64,000 nucleotides of DNA from Lanius collurio (GCA_020086605.1 JACBWW010000028.1:6070877-6134876), one strand, 5' to 3'. Shown: positions 1-11,639, numbered from the stretch's first letter. The notes: generated by a model not told the origin, from the sequence alone. Program-made: numbers and translations.

Positions 1-2146
1 CGAAAGAGTACTGCCTCTTCCAGCCCTCCCTTCTGCTTAGCTGGGTACCTGGGCCAGACAGGGATGCAGGGCCAGTTGATGTGATTTATACTTGCAAGTG
101 AGTAATACCATCTGAAATGATGGCCACTTACACAGGATACCTGCATGCGTGTGGTGAATTATGAAGCGGAGGGTCAGAGGCCACCCTTCTTTAATACCAG
201 CAAACTGCAGGTATCCAGTCTAACTGCACCTTTGAAGCATATTATTGCTGAGGAAAAAATGTATTTCTTCCATTTATTGTTACAGCTGGTTTGCTGGTAA
301 GAACACCATGTTAAACTGTAGTTTTAACTGACAAAAGCATTTTCCTTTCAGATTTGCATTAAAGCATGCAGTAGTAGCGTTATTTATGTTGGTGAGTGTT
401 TAAAATTACATTTTGGGGGCAATGATATGTTCTTTTGCTTAGGTTTAGTACTTTTAAGTGTACTCACATGGAGTTATAATACTGGCATTACACTACGTTC
501 ATTTTGCTGAAGGCACATAAACAGTAACATATTGCAGTCCTTCCATAAGAACCTTGCCAAACAGCTCCACTAGGAAATCCTTTAATTTTCTTTTCCTTGC
601 ATCTTCCTTTCCTTAATCCTCCTTATCTTCAGAATATGAAGGTATAAAGTAAGAAACTGATCTCTTTCCAAAGTGTTTGGCTGTATCTGGGTCTGCAGTG
701 GAGTATTCCCAATGATCTTGCCTTCTAGATCTCTGGATTTTATCAGGACATACTCTGCCCTGGCTGCAGGCCTCCTTTATTTTTCCATTTTCAGCAAGTC
801 CTCCAGTTTTCTCACATTTCTTGCTTCTTCTTTACTTGACCTGGGGCTTGACCGATGCTGTTACAGACAGTGGAAGTATCCATTTCAGCTGTCCTCAGAG
901 AAGTCCTGTACTCACACACAGCTGCTCTCTGTGGCCAGACTGGAGGAAGGGCACAGTACGTCTCTCCTTGTCACCCTGTGTGGCCATCCTCTGGAAATTT
1001 CACAATTGTACAAGCATCACTTTCATAAGAACTCCCCACACAACCAGAGGTCATAATGGCCACCATCTAGTTTGGAGACTCCAGGGACTTCATTGTACAA
1101 CACTTTCCCTCTCAAATCCTCACTTCTTTTCCATGTCTTCTCAGGCACATTGGTGCAATGTGTCACATTGTACTCTGCAGTACATATGAAGATGATGTTG
1201 TTGATCATGCTGAGAGGTGGGATAGTGTGCAAGTCTTGCAGTTCTTGATTTTTTTCCCAATCTGATATGAAGGAAGTCCTTCCATTGTCCTCTGAGACAA
1301 AGGAATCCACTGCTTACAGAGATGGTCCTTAAATGGATGCTTCCACGTATTACATGAAAGTTAGTCACAGAAGAGGAAAAGATGTTCAGTAGCTTTTTTA
1401 CTCCAGCCATCGTAAAATATACCTAGAATGGCTTACACTCCTTATAACCTTTCTGAGAATTTGAAAAGATTTTATTTGTACAATTACATAACAACTAAAG
1501 TCAAATGTATAAAGCATGAAATTAAGAATTTCAGTACTGCTTAATATTAAAGACAGATTCCTCCCTTCTCATCAACAAGCTATTAGCCAACAGAATTTCA
1601 GAAGATGTTCCATTTTCCAAATTTTCAGCTTTGGCAGGACAAAGGGAAAGGAACGCAACAGGAGATCAGATACTGTGACTGCCAAGCATTAAGACATTAC
1701 CACTGTTTTTGGACAGTGGAAAATAAATATCACCATGTGTGACTTTCTGTAAGGATAAATGACAGTGACATAGGGTTTGTTTATACTCCTTGACAATTTC
1801 TTAGTTTCTTTTTCTTGGAAATGTAGAAATAAAATGTTTAACCCACACTTATGCACACATATTGTCGGAATGAAGTTAAGAAATTCTAGTTCTAGGCATG
1901 AACTCAGATTTTTGTGCATGAGAAGTTATGTATATACAGTGGCAGGATGCTGGAACTTGACACTAAAATTGTCTGACTGGAGTAATGAAGAAAGATACTT
2001 TAGCATGTTTAATGTCAATTTCTCTAGAGATACAGTTCCTCTAAGAAAGTCATTGTAATCAGCTAGTTGTGAGGAAAGTTGCACATCTAGAAAACCTTAA
2101 AGCAGTGCAAACAGGTAGAATTCAAGGGCCTGCCCTCGGTGCTAAT

Positions 2147-2167
2147 TGACGTCACGGTTAGACGTCA
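2147..2167. promoter_or_regulatory. Pair of CRE/ATF-like sites
   Basis: A full palindromic TGACGTCA lies at 2147-2154. A second GACGTCA core lies at 2161-2167, about 13 bases further on. TGACGTCA is the consensus binding site for CREB/ATF dimers, and CpG-containing CREs are rare by chance in AT-rich bird introns. Function is inferred only; the pair sits about 550 bases before the CpG-rich patch. Confidence 0.35.
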
Positions 2168-2234
2168 TTTCTTTAAGCCCTCTATTTTCCTGTAAGAGGT
2201 TTTCTTTTTAACTTGCATGGGTAGATGCCAGATT

Positions 2235-2460
2235 TCATAGAATAATAGAACAATTTGTGTTGGAAAGTATCTGTGAAGTCATCAAGTCCAACTGTAGATC
2301 ATAGAGTTCAGCCATAAACTGTTTAGAGTGCATCACATGCCAAATTGTTTCGGATTGTGGGTTTGGTTTTTTGTTGTTTGGGTTTTTTTCTTCCCTTTTC
2401 ATATTTGAGATCTGTTCCTTTGTGACCTCCAGTGCCAAACCACAGTGCTGCCCCTAACAT
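2235..2460 (-). mobile_element. CR1 LINE fragment (degraded 3' end, minus strand)
   Basis: A CATAGAAT-type start, then TTGGAAAG and ATCAAGTCCAACT, followed by a diverged CCATAAAC segment, matches the reverse complement of the CR1 3' end in bird genomes. It is short and mutated, and its right-hand boundary is uncertain. No coding capacity remains. Confidence 0.6.
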
Positions 2461-2589
2461 CTTTGGATATGCCAAAACCTCAGGGTTTCTTGACTGGTCT
2501 TGAAGAGGAAAAGGAAGAAAAGATGCTGTGGTAATGCCTCACTTTCCAAAGTAGTTGTGGAAATAATAACAAAAACCCCCAGAAATCCA

Positions 2590-2605
2590 CCCCCCACCCC
2601 CCCCC
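2590..2605. repeat. Interrupted C tract (6 C, A, 9 C)
   Basis: Simple-sequence run of C broken by one A. The minus strand is G-rich and could pair as stacked guanines, but only two runs are adjacent. Confidence 0.8.
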
Positions 2606-2694
2606 AAACATGTACTTGAGGCCTTTTATTCATCATGCCTCAGAATGGTTGTAGGAATATCTGTTACATGATAATCTTCTCTTGGGGCTCGCCA

Positions 2695-3120
2695 GAAATG
2701 TCTTCCCCGGAGTCCTGCAAATCCCATCCTCCGTCCACCTCTAATTGACGCGGCTGAGAGAGCAAACCCCCTCTTCAGCTGCGGTTTAGCCCAGCAGAAG
2801 TCCTTTCGCGGCAGGGATTATGTTGTTAGGGCAAGGCGAAATTGCACCCTCCAGCCAAAGCCGTGCTCCTGCCGACGTAAGCGCGGTCCCCACTAGGTGG
2901 CTTTGTCCGGCCGTGCCAGCCGGCCCTCCTGTCCCTCCTGTCCCTCCTGCCCGGATCTGGTAGGGATGGATTGCCTGAAGCCAGTTTCGTGCGCAGCCCT
3001 CCTGCAGGGGCACCCGCCCGGGCGATGCACAGCTCAGGGCTTGTCTCCTTGCTCTCTGCCAAGATCCGTAACACATGCTGCGGGCAGGGAACTAGGACAG
3101 ATGAGCACCGGGTGGAGACA
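2695..3120. promoter_or_regulatory. CpG-rich patch inside the intron (CpG-island-like)
   Basis: A hand count gives about 25 CpG dinucleotides in roughly 420 bases, against only a few per 500 bases on either side, and the base composition becomes GC-rich. Such patches often mark promoters or intronic CpG islands. Open frames cross it on both strands (2786-3189), but they show no known domain and probably reflect the scarcity of AT-rich stop codons. I see no PRDM6 exon in it. It may be an alternative promoter, an intronic island or an unrelated GC-rich insertion. Confidence 0.5.
2924..2950 (+). repeat. Three tandem 9-base units within the CpG-rich patch
   Basis: The unit CCCTCCTGT occurs at 2924-2932 and 2933-2941, and again at 2942-2950 with a final C. 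It is a small minisatellite seed. In one frame it would read as a repeated Cys-Pro-Ser, but no gene is supported there. Confidence 0.85.
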
Positions 3121-4712
3121 TGCGTTTTCTGCAAGACCCAAAGGTGTAGCGATTTTGAGGGAAATTTACTTCCACGTGTAATTTACTAATACTTCTGTGG
3201 TGCTGAATGCACCACTTTTTTCAGGTAAAATTTGAAAGAGGATGACAGGAAAGAGTGTTTTTGTTGTGTGTCTAAAACTGGAGAATACACACAGAAGCCA
3301 TACTTTGAAGATGCATCTTTTATTATCCTTTAGCAGCTTTTGCTAAAATGAGGAGATGGTTTTCCTTTGAAGGATCTGTGGGAAAGAGGCCTACTTAATA
3401 CATAGTACATCCACTTTGGAAAGAAGAACATCTGAGTGAGGCTCCCTGAGAATTGAAATTGTGGTTTCAGGCAATCTAGCAAGTCTGAATCTCTGGCATA
3501 GACCAAGAAACTCCTACTTTTGTAGTGAATGCTGTGCTCTGTTTTTATAAGGAGTGGTATATAAAATTATTAGGGTAAAGATGTAGGATTTGCTACGAGA
3601 GTACTATGCCATAATTATTGTTATTTTCTTTGTATTTCTGGAATAAATTTATATGAAAACCTTTATTGTGCTACAAAATGAAATGTGAAGAAGATGGTAA
3701 CTTATTTCAAGACATTCATTTTTATGTTAACTCAGCATATCTTCAGAGAAATGAATTTCTTGAATGGGAAACATTTTCCTGGAAGACATGCATTCATGGT
3801 GTGTGGAATAGTGTGCAGTGGAAACATTTAACCAAAATTTTCTTTGCTCAGAAAAGAAAAGCCATGGTAAGATCTTCCCAAAATAGAGACACATCATCCA
3901 TTATTAACAACAGTTAGGGAAATCAACATTTTTACAAACTGTTCTTTTTCACAGGAATTTCTCACAAACCCATATGTGCTGTTTTGTTTTTTAGCCTAGC
4001 TTCAGTTATATGTAATAGGCAAAGAACATGAGTTCTCATTCAATAAAAGAAAATTTCAAGTGTGTGCTAGGAACCAGTAATATTTGCTACATAATTTCAG
4101 TTTTAAGATTAGATTTGTCTCTAGGAAAGTAAATGTGCATGCAGGCTCCAATTTGTCATTCATGAGGTTCTGGTTTATTTATTTTATTTTCCAAACAGAC
4201 AGGCATGCACACATATGTTAATGTAAAAAGCAGAGCGAATGTTCATTGAAAATAAGGATTAAATTAAATCTTGTTCCAATTAAGCCCTTGGGCTGAGCTG
4301 TGGTAAGGCAATTGAGAGGGACTTGTAAGGCGCTATGACAGTGTTTTAAAATGTCTCACTGAAACACACTGGGATGGTTTAACTAGGCTATTTATATTAG
4401 TCGAAAAAATCATCTTAAAAAACATTGTTAAAGTAAATGAGTCTTGGCAGGTTTGTGAATACACCAAGCTTGCAAATTGTCTGCAGGATTTCTGCTCAGC
4501 CTTTGGAATTTCTTGTTTGAGGGATTTCTTGTTTGTAAGATTTGGGAAACCAGCCTAAGCAACACACAAAGGGCACAGTGTGTAGGAGCGCTGGACTGCC
4601 ATGAAATGACAGGAAGAGCGTAGGGATCTACGTGATGTGGCCCGTGGCAGTGGCGATGGTGGCGGCCAGCAGCACCGTACTGATAGTGTTTTTCCCTCTC
4701 TCTGTCCCTCAG

Positions 4713-5020
4713 GGTGTGACATGTGTGCTGATAACCGCAACGGAGAGTGCCCTATGCATGGGCCCCTGCACTCCCTGCGCCGGCTGGTGGGCACCAGCAG
4801 CGCGGCCGCGGCAGCTCCTCCGCCCGAGATCCCGGAGTGGCTCCGGGACCTGCCCCGGGAAGTGTGTCTGTGCACCAGCACAGTGCCTGGCCTGGCCTAT
4901 GGCATTTGTGCAGCACAACGGATCCAGCAGGGCACCTGGATTGGGCCCTTCCAGGGAATTTTGCTCTTGCCAGAGAAGGTTCAAGCAGGTGCCATCAGGA
5001 ACACTCAGCATCTCTGGGAA
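4713..5020 (+). CDS. PRDM6: PRDM6 exon: zinc-knuckle-like motif and N-terminal half of PR domain
   Basis: The exon has acceptor TCCCTCAG at 4705-4712 and donor GTAAGT from 5021. It starts with two bases of a split codon (Arg in known PRDM6), then 102 full codons, ending on a complete Glu codon. The peptide opens with CDMC and continues to ECPMH, giving C-X2-C-X7-C-X2-H, the spacing of the zinc knuckle before the PR domain in PRDM9. A run of five alanines and three prolines follows, then the PR domain start (LPREVCLC) and the stretch to QHLWE. The frame is open upstream to 4637, but that extension begins at GTG with no ATG and reads through the acceptor tract, so the splice-bounded start is preferred. 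This is the first PRDM6 exon in the window; the next lies 36.8 kb away. Confidence 0.96.
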
Positions 5021-5095
5021 GTAAGTTATCATCTTTCCTTCCATGTCAAATTTGATCATTTTGAAGTAAACGTGTTGTGTAGTTGCATGCAGTAC

Positions 5096-5148
5096 TAGCA
5101 CCACAACTAGCCATGAAAATAAGCAAACAAACCCAGAATTCAAATAAA
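5096..5148 (+). promoter_or_regulatory. PRDM6: Possible intronic polyadenylation signal after an in-frame stop
   Basis: If the donor at 5021 is not used, translation continues 25 codons to TAG at 5096-5098. An AATAAA hexamer follows at 5143-5148 with a TG/T-containing stretch about 15-25 bases later. This is the layout of a premature cleavage site that would give a protein ending in the middle of the PR domain. The hexamer is common in AT-rich DNA, so usage is unproven. Confidence 0.25.
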
Positions 5149-8100
5149 CTGATCTAGCTGTTTTGAAAATGTAGCCGGTGCAAGAAGAAGACTTGCTCTG
5201 CCAAAAGTAGCCAGAAAACCAGTAGACACCATAGAGCTCCAGTGGGTGTGCAGAAGAAGAGCTGACTCTTGCAGGTGCTGTAATGTGGAGTTAGAGAGAC
5301 TTGGCCAGAGAAGTCAGAAGCTTTTACAACACCCAGTACTTTCTATATTTTGACCTGAGTTACAAGAGCTGATGGAGCTCTCAGGCCACAGCACTGGCAA
5401 TAACATGTTAGAGCAGCACATGTGGGTTGAGATGGAGTACTGCACCATCGCTGTGGCTCCAACCAGTCCAAAAAAGCTGCTGAAACAAGCACAGGACCCT
5501 ACTCTGCAGCCTGGTTCTTTGCGCAGTGAGAGAGTTAGTGCTTGTTCAGTTTTGGTCCTGCACTGACTATGCATTCCCCTAATGATGTTTCCAGTATTTT
5601 TATGTGACAGTCTCTTTCAGACCTCTCAAGATTTTTTTTTTTTTAATTATTTGTCACTGTCTTAGAGAGGGTAACAATGATATCTCTATGGGAAAACCTA
5701 TAATTCCTGTGTTTTGGAAACCTCTTACTCGCTTCCTAGTATTTTGTCATTCATTTCTTCCTTGGTTTTGCACTGGAAGGAGTAGTCTTTTAGTTCTGTG
5801 TCATCTTCTGTAGCTGCAATCCCTGCTTGTCTTGAGATTAAATGCTACAGGCAGTCAGCAGAAATATGCCCATAGATCTGCAGGTGGTATTTGCTCATCT
5901 AGATCAAATCCAAGTCTTCAGAACATAAGGAAGATGCGAAGAGTGTTTTTGCTGTCTTCAGTGTGTGCACAGTGAAAGCGAATGGATCTTTGAAAGATAT
6001 TTGGGGTTGTGGAAGAGGCAGAGCTCCTGTGCTTTTCCTACTTGCAGACAAATAATAAATAACTCATCAAGGTCTTTGTCTCAAAAGAGACTTTACCCAA
6101 AAAAGTAATTGTGGCAATAAGGAGATTTTCGCATTACAAGATCAATCTCAAAACACACACCTGAATGTGATCAGTAGAACTGGGTGAATTGCAATGTTTG
6201 GGAGTTTTGCTGCTGCCTCCAGTGGAGATGGAATTTTTCTTAGTTAGCAGATGCTGATAATTTGGATTTAAATCTGTTCCCACCAAAGACCAGTGATTAT
6301 AAGGAGAGTATTTTGGGGCATGTTACTAATCAAATATTTTTATGGGACACTTTATAGTGATGTTGAAGGCTCTAATTTTTAAGAAGGGTAGTGTGGTTAA
6401 GACTATTCTAATTAACAGACTATATAATAGTAAAATGAGATTGCCAGATCCATGAATTATATAAAATACTGAAATTTAGATAAATTAAATAGAGTCAGAT
6501 TTTTTTCCCATAAATATTTGCTATCAGTTTAATTTTTTAAAAATCATGAATTAATTTTATGCAAGTTAAGTTGCAAATCTTGACAATATCTTTTTAAGTA
6601 AATGAGAATTTTTGGTCGTATTTGAGGTTAACGTAAAAAAAATTTTAAGCAATGAAAGAAGCTAGGGCTTTCTTAAATAGAAATTAAAAACAAAACCCAA
6701 AAAGATATTAAGGAAAAAATAAAAACCCAGTACTATTTTTTATGCCAGATTCAGTCCATCAGTGGTGGTCAGCCGAGTTTTTGTGTGGGATTACTCTTGT
6801 GCTCTTAACACACAACACAGATTTCCTGTTGTCTAGCAAAATGAGTGATATTTTAGTTGAATTATCATAAAAATAGGAATTAAATTTAATTTAATATTAA
6901 TGTGTTGCTGGGCAGCTCATGGTCTTGAATTATTTCTGTTAATGACAAAAACTTTTATCAAAGAGACACATAATCCAAGCTCTAGCTAAAATTTTGCTGT
7001 TTCTCATTTGCTTTGTCATTCAATTTGATATACTTTATCTATCAGAAAACCAATGTTTAATAAAGAAAAATAAAGTAAAAGAAAGTAATCAGGAAGTTTG
7101 TGTGATTTTACAAAACCTGGTATATGAAAATAAATAAAAGCAAATTAAAGTATATGTCTGAATAGGCTGTGTTCATTTAGGAGTGTGGATTAAATCACTG
7201 TAAGCTGTAAAGGAATGTCTCTTCGCAGTCCCTTTATAAAGTTGTGACTTCAATCAATTCTCTTCCGCCAGTATTTTCCAGACAGCTGCAAATGCAAGTC
7301 TGTCTAAAACTCAGCTGTTCAGCATTAGGTCTTGATGGACCTTATGGAGAGAACTTCACTTTTTTAGTATCATAAATGGCATTTTAATATTTTACTCTCA
7401 GCACTGTAAAGTTGATAAATATTTGTTTTAGTTTACAGTTCTTTGTTTTCAGTGTACAGCAGGCAAATAGAAGGGCTATTGCAAAAGCTTTAAAGCATAG
7501 CTATTGTTTTGGTGGCCCTTTTTTTTTGTACTCTTTGTTGTGGGAAACACCAGAAGCACTGCATTTGATGTATGATTCAACGTTATGGAAATATGCTTCA
7601 GTCTGTCTGCACAAGTGTTCTCACCATGCACTCAGTGTTTGCTTTGTATGTCATCCACACAGCATAATGTACAGCAACTCAGAGTAAATTACATACCATT
7701 CCATTACCTCACAACAGGCCTTGACACCTATGGGTGTTCATGGGAAACTATAGAGCTCTCTCACAACCAGCCAAGATAACTTTTTATAACTTACAGAAAG
7801 ACCAGTCTTTCTGAAAGCCAAAAATATTAGTCATTTTCAGTTGTAGTGCTTTTTTTCTTCCCCTTTGGCCCACTTCTATAACTAGAGTTTGCTTGTATTT
7901 TATAAAAATACAATAAACTCTGATTTGTTTAAAACGAAAACAGGACTGGGTGTACTAAGTAAACACTCTCTTTGGTAATACAGGCATTTATTCCAGCAGT
8001 GCTTGATAATATTTCTGATCCCTTTTTTTTATTTTGAAGTAGAGAGAATAATTCCTTTGTTATTGCAAAGAAAACAGAGACTTTCTAAGCAATTAGGTCT

Positions 8101-8720
8101 TACTGATGAGAATGAGATAATTTTCCGCTAATGTGTTTTCTAATAAAGAAGTGGAAAGGCACACTTGATTCCAGCATATATGAAAACGTTATCTCAATTA
8201 TTAATGTGTCCTTACTCCCTGGAGATAAATTAATCTAGTTGCACATGGTTTCCTCTTTCTGTTTAACATCAAAATTTAATAAGAGTAGACTTAAGGAATG
8301 TATACGATACACACTTAATTTCTATTAGAATAAAACACAGAAGTTTAAAAGGTGTATTGATTTTAGTAATCAAAGTTTTTCAGGCTCCTTTAAACTTTAA
8401 AATATGAATTCTGGAAACAGCTAATTTGTAAATGATCTCTTCCCCTGCAAATGCAGCTTAGATGAAAAAACTTTACTGACAGACATATCAAAGGATACAC
8501 TCTTATAGTTTCCTGTTCTTCATGTGCCTGATAAAGAGTTTGCTGTCTCCTTTTTTTTTCCTCCATGAGAGGTCAAATAGTTATTTTCTTTTCTTGCAAT
8601 AGCCTAAGAACATCAGAGATATTATTTCACTTAATTTCAACTTTACTCAATTGAATTTTAGCATTTTTGGAAGTAATGGTCATCGTATGCAACTTTTTTC
8701 TTGCACGGATGAGAAAAATT

Positions 8721-8761
8721 ATGAATATAAATATAAAAATAAAAATATAAATAATATAAAA
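8721..8761. repeat. A/T-rich simple repeat (ATAAA/ATATAA units)
   Basis: A run of ATAAATA and ATAAAAATA-like units with no G or C over roughly 40 bases; a degenerate microsatellite. Confidence 0.7.
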
Positions 8762-8864
8762 TGTATGTATCAGGGTGTTCAGTAGTAAGTACAATATGCT
8801 AAACCTGTGTAACTGATAATGTTCCCCTAAAAAATTCCCCTTCTCCCACTGCTTCCTTTCCCCT

Positions 8865-8881
8865 CCCCCCCCCCCCCCCCC
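8865..8881. repeat. Poly-C tract of 17
   Basis: An uninterrupted run of 17 C, flanked by CCCCT and CTCCCC segments. The minus strand is a G tract capable of quadruplex formation. Its length is prone to slippage and sequencing error. Confidence 0.9.
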
Positions 8882-10329
8882 TCCCCTTCCCTGAACTAAC
8901 TGGAATTAGAAAGTGTGAATGTCATCTTAATAAAGCAACATATGGGTACTTATTGGCCTTCTTGCATCTCAACTGCAGTAAAAGAAAACGTTGGCTTTGC
9001 CTTCATCTGGACCAAGAAAAGCATTTTGCTGGGATGCATGCTGGCCAGGGCCCATGCAGCGATACTGGACATTTCTGAACAAATTAACATGCACAGAGAA
9101 TCCTTACCCTTCAAATGAAGCACTCATTCCAGTTATGGTGATAGATTCATATTCAGATTCTCAAGGCTGCAGTTTTGGACTAAATTTGCTGTTACAGAAA
9201 AGCACTGGGGGATAGAATTATGTGCATGCTGCCGTTCTATTAAAGTGAAAATTATGTTTCTCAGCAATCCGTCATGTAGTATTCCAGACTGCTTGTCAGC
9301 TCTGTTTCAAATTTGTCATGTTCCTGAAATTCAAGTAATTTTATCTTGAAAAACCTTCTTAGTTACTTTACCATTGTCTCTTAAATTATTCAGAGTAACA
9401 GCTGGTGCCATTCTGTTAGTTTCTTGTTTTGCCATTTCTGAGGGTTTTGTGTGATGTATGACCCTTGCATTTATTCTGCATTGAAAAAGCCCAATAATTT
9501 TTATTTTTACATGGATTGTAAGTTCCTGTACTGTGGAAAAATATCACTAATGTTGTGGTTAGTAGCATGCTAAGCTGTAAGCTCAGTAAGAAGATTCAGT
9601 GCCACACCTTCTTTCATTTTTGTGCCTTGGAAGTAAACTGCCCTAAGCATCTACAAATCAGCCCCTTATCATTAGTATTTCTCTATCACTTACTAACCCA
9701 TTTTCGCAGGTAACTTCTGTAAGATACAAATTCCTTTCTTAAGGTCCATCAAAAGTGTGATCCCAAGTGTGGAAGGTACTTTATATTTCATGATTTTTCT
9801 TCTTAGAAAAGCTAACTAAACCTTGATGTTTCTTTTAGAAGACTTGAGACTTTTACAAGACTTTCTCATGCATTATTTTCATGTATCTCTGTGTAACTCT
9901 CTGTCTTTTGTATGTTCTTTCCATCTACACTAAGTATTTTATGCCTGAGCAAATAAATAAACCTAAGCACATGTGCTACACAATAAATTTGGCATGGGGA
10001 TAGATTCTCTTACTATTGAACAAAGTGAAGTTTGGAATAAACTTTGGTGTTTGGAACTGGATACAGCCCCAGAATTTTAACAGTGCTACTGAAAACAGTA
10101 ATTCTGAGGACTGCATGGAACATGCATGCGTCTGGACACACACTATTCGCAGAAAGAAAAATATTTTCTAAATTGCTAGATCATGCAGGGACTATCTGTT
10201 TTTCCATGCCACATTATCTCACCTTAGAGACTTCGTTATGTAATATGCAAAAATACTGAAGGGGAACACAAATAAATATAAAAGCTCAATTCTGTCCTTA
10301 TTTGACCATTACCTTTTCGCGTTGCTGAC

Positions 10330-10480
10330 TAGGCACTAGTGTCATGGAAACATTTGAACTTTTTGTTTAATTAATTATAAGGGTAATTTCCACTATTGGA
10401 TGAGGCTAGTTTGCGAGCCCTGAAATTGCAATTAATTTATGATACCATAAACAGTTAATTATTTCCACTGACTTTTGATT
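10330..10480. other. Candidate conserved non-coding element with TAATTA cores
   Basis: Non-repetitive stretch holding several homeodomain-type cores (TTAATTAATTATAA near 10367-10380, CAATTAATTTATG near 10429-10441, AGTTAATTATTT near 10454) and a TCATGGAAAC segment resembling an RFX half site. It has no simple-repeat or CR1 character. Conservation is untested here, so this is a guess from texture. Confidence 0.25.
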
Positions 10481-10844
10481 CAAAATTGGTAAATAAAGGC
10501 AGTACTTAAATGACCCGTACAAACATCCAAAGTGTGTTGCGTGCTTGATGCCAACAATGCATTTGTTATAGATTTGACAAAGTGAAACAGTGCTCTGTGC
10601 TTTTCCAGGTGGTGGTGATACTCAGTGTTCTGCAGAACTGACTCAATCACTGCTCTACGCATGTTGATCCCCCAGATTCCATGGTAGCAAACGCACATAG
10701 ACTTTAAAATGCAGACTTTTAAGTAATCGCTAAACATAAAAGCTGCAAAATTCAGCGGGGGCTATACCTTCCCTCCATGCATTTGGCATCTTTTCCAGAT
10801 AAGTTACAGAATTCCATTATCCAAATTGTTACACGTGTGTGACA

Positions 10845-11165
10845 GAGGTTGACCTTTAGTCATGTCAATCCTTTTTGCGTAGGCCTCGGGCTCCAGCCTA
10901 ATGGCTCAAAGCCTGATTTACTCACTGTAATAAGGGCAGGAGGTCGAGCAATTGTCAGCTTGCCTGCTCATACTCGTCTCGGAGCCTGGTTGAAGGCTGT
11001 TAACACAAAGCTTTTCAAAGTGAATTTACAACCACCACCACTGACATAGGCCAATCAGTACACCATAAATGTCAGGTTAGTGAGATTGAGCAGTAAGTAA
11101 AGCACTGCCAGCCCACTATTGGCTGAAATCAATTGCTTAAGGTTTAACTGAGAATAGCAATCCAT
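10845..11165. other. Candidate conserved non-coding element, higher GC than flanks
   Basis: About 300 bases of mixed-composition DNA without repeat features, richer in GC than its neighbours. It contains GGCCAATCAG (CCAAT-box-like) near 11048 and a CTATTGGCTG reverse-orientation CCAAT core near 11116. Open frames through it (10849-11049) have no known domain. It could be an enhancer; alignment would be needed to show this. Confidence 0.25.
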
Positions 11166-11639
11166 GTACGACTATGTCTGCAGAACCAGCTTGAGGGTGG
11201 AGAGTGAGTTGGAGGGTGGTTTAGGTAGAATTACCCACCAGCCACAACCATGGCAGCACGTCCTGCTTTTGTTCTCCTTCCATTTGGACAATGTCTGCGC
11301 TGACAGAATCCATGGTCAAAAAGGTGTTAGACCAGCCTTTTACTTTTAGAAATAAGATTTTTATTTTTTTTTACCTATTAAAAAAAAAGGGGCAGGGGTG
11401 AAACAGTGGGCTATCTTACCTGGACAGAGGATTCTAGGACATATTTTAGTGTCTTAATTTAGTAATTCTCAACAATTTTTAGTCTTCAGTTCCCAGAGGC
11501 TTTTTCATAAGGAAACTGTGGCTTTTTTTGCCATTGGCTTGTAACTGGAAACTATCACAGGTTTCACTAATGAGTGATTATATACCTGATGGTCTAAATA
11601 TCCATGAGATGTAGTTACCCACAAGACTGAATGTTTTTA

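Larger units (their letters stand above)
1..4712 (+). other. PRDM6: Intron upstream of the PR-domain exon (3' part)
   Basis: This non-coding stretch ends in a pyrimidine-rich tract and CAG at 4710-4712, the acceptor of the first visible PRDM6 exon. The next exon begins with the last two bases of a split codon, so at least one coding exon lies before position 1. I found no upstream PRDM6 exon here. Bases 1-2140 and 3180-4600 show nothing I recognise; the open frames at 673-1410 and 3666-3917 have no recognisable protein content. Notable items (CRE-like pair, CR1 scrap, C tracts, CpG-rich patch) are listed separately. Confidence 0.8.

Noticed and set aside
673..1410. Overlapping open frames of 90-127 codons on both strands
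   Set aside because: They overlap each other on both strands, have no recognisable domain and no splice or composition signature of coding DNA.
2786..3189. Open frames of about 100 codons in the CpG-rich patch
   Set aside because: High GC lowers stop frequency, and the proteins are low-complexity with no known domain. They do not match the PRDM6 N-terminus that I would expect upstream.
4637..4712. Open extension upstream of the PR-domain exon, a possible alternative start
   Set aside because: The frame opens at GTG, has no ATG, and passes through a pyrimidine tract and CAG typical of an acceptor. The known protein diverges at exactly this point.
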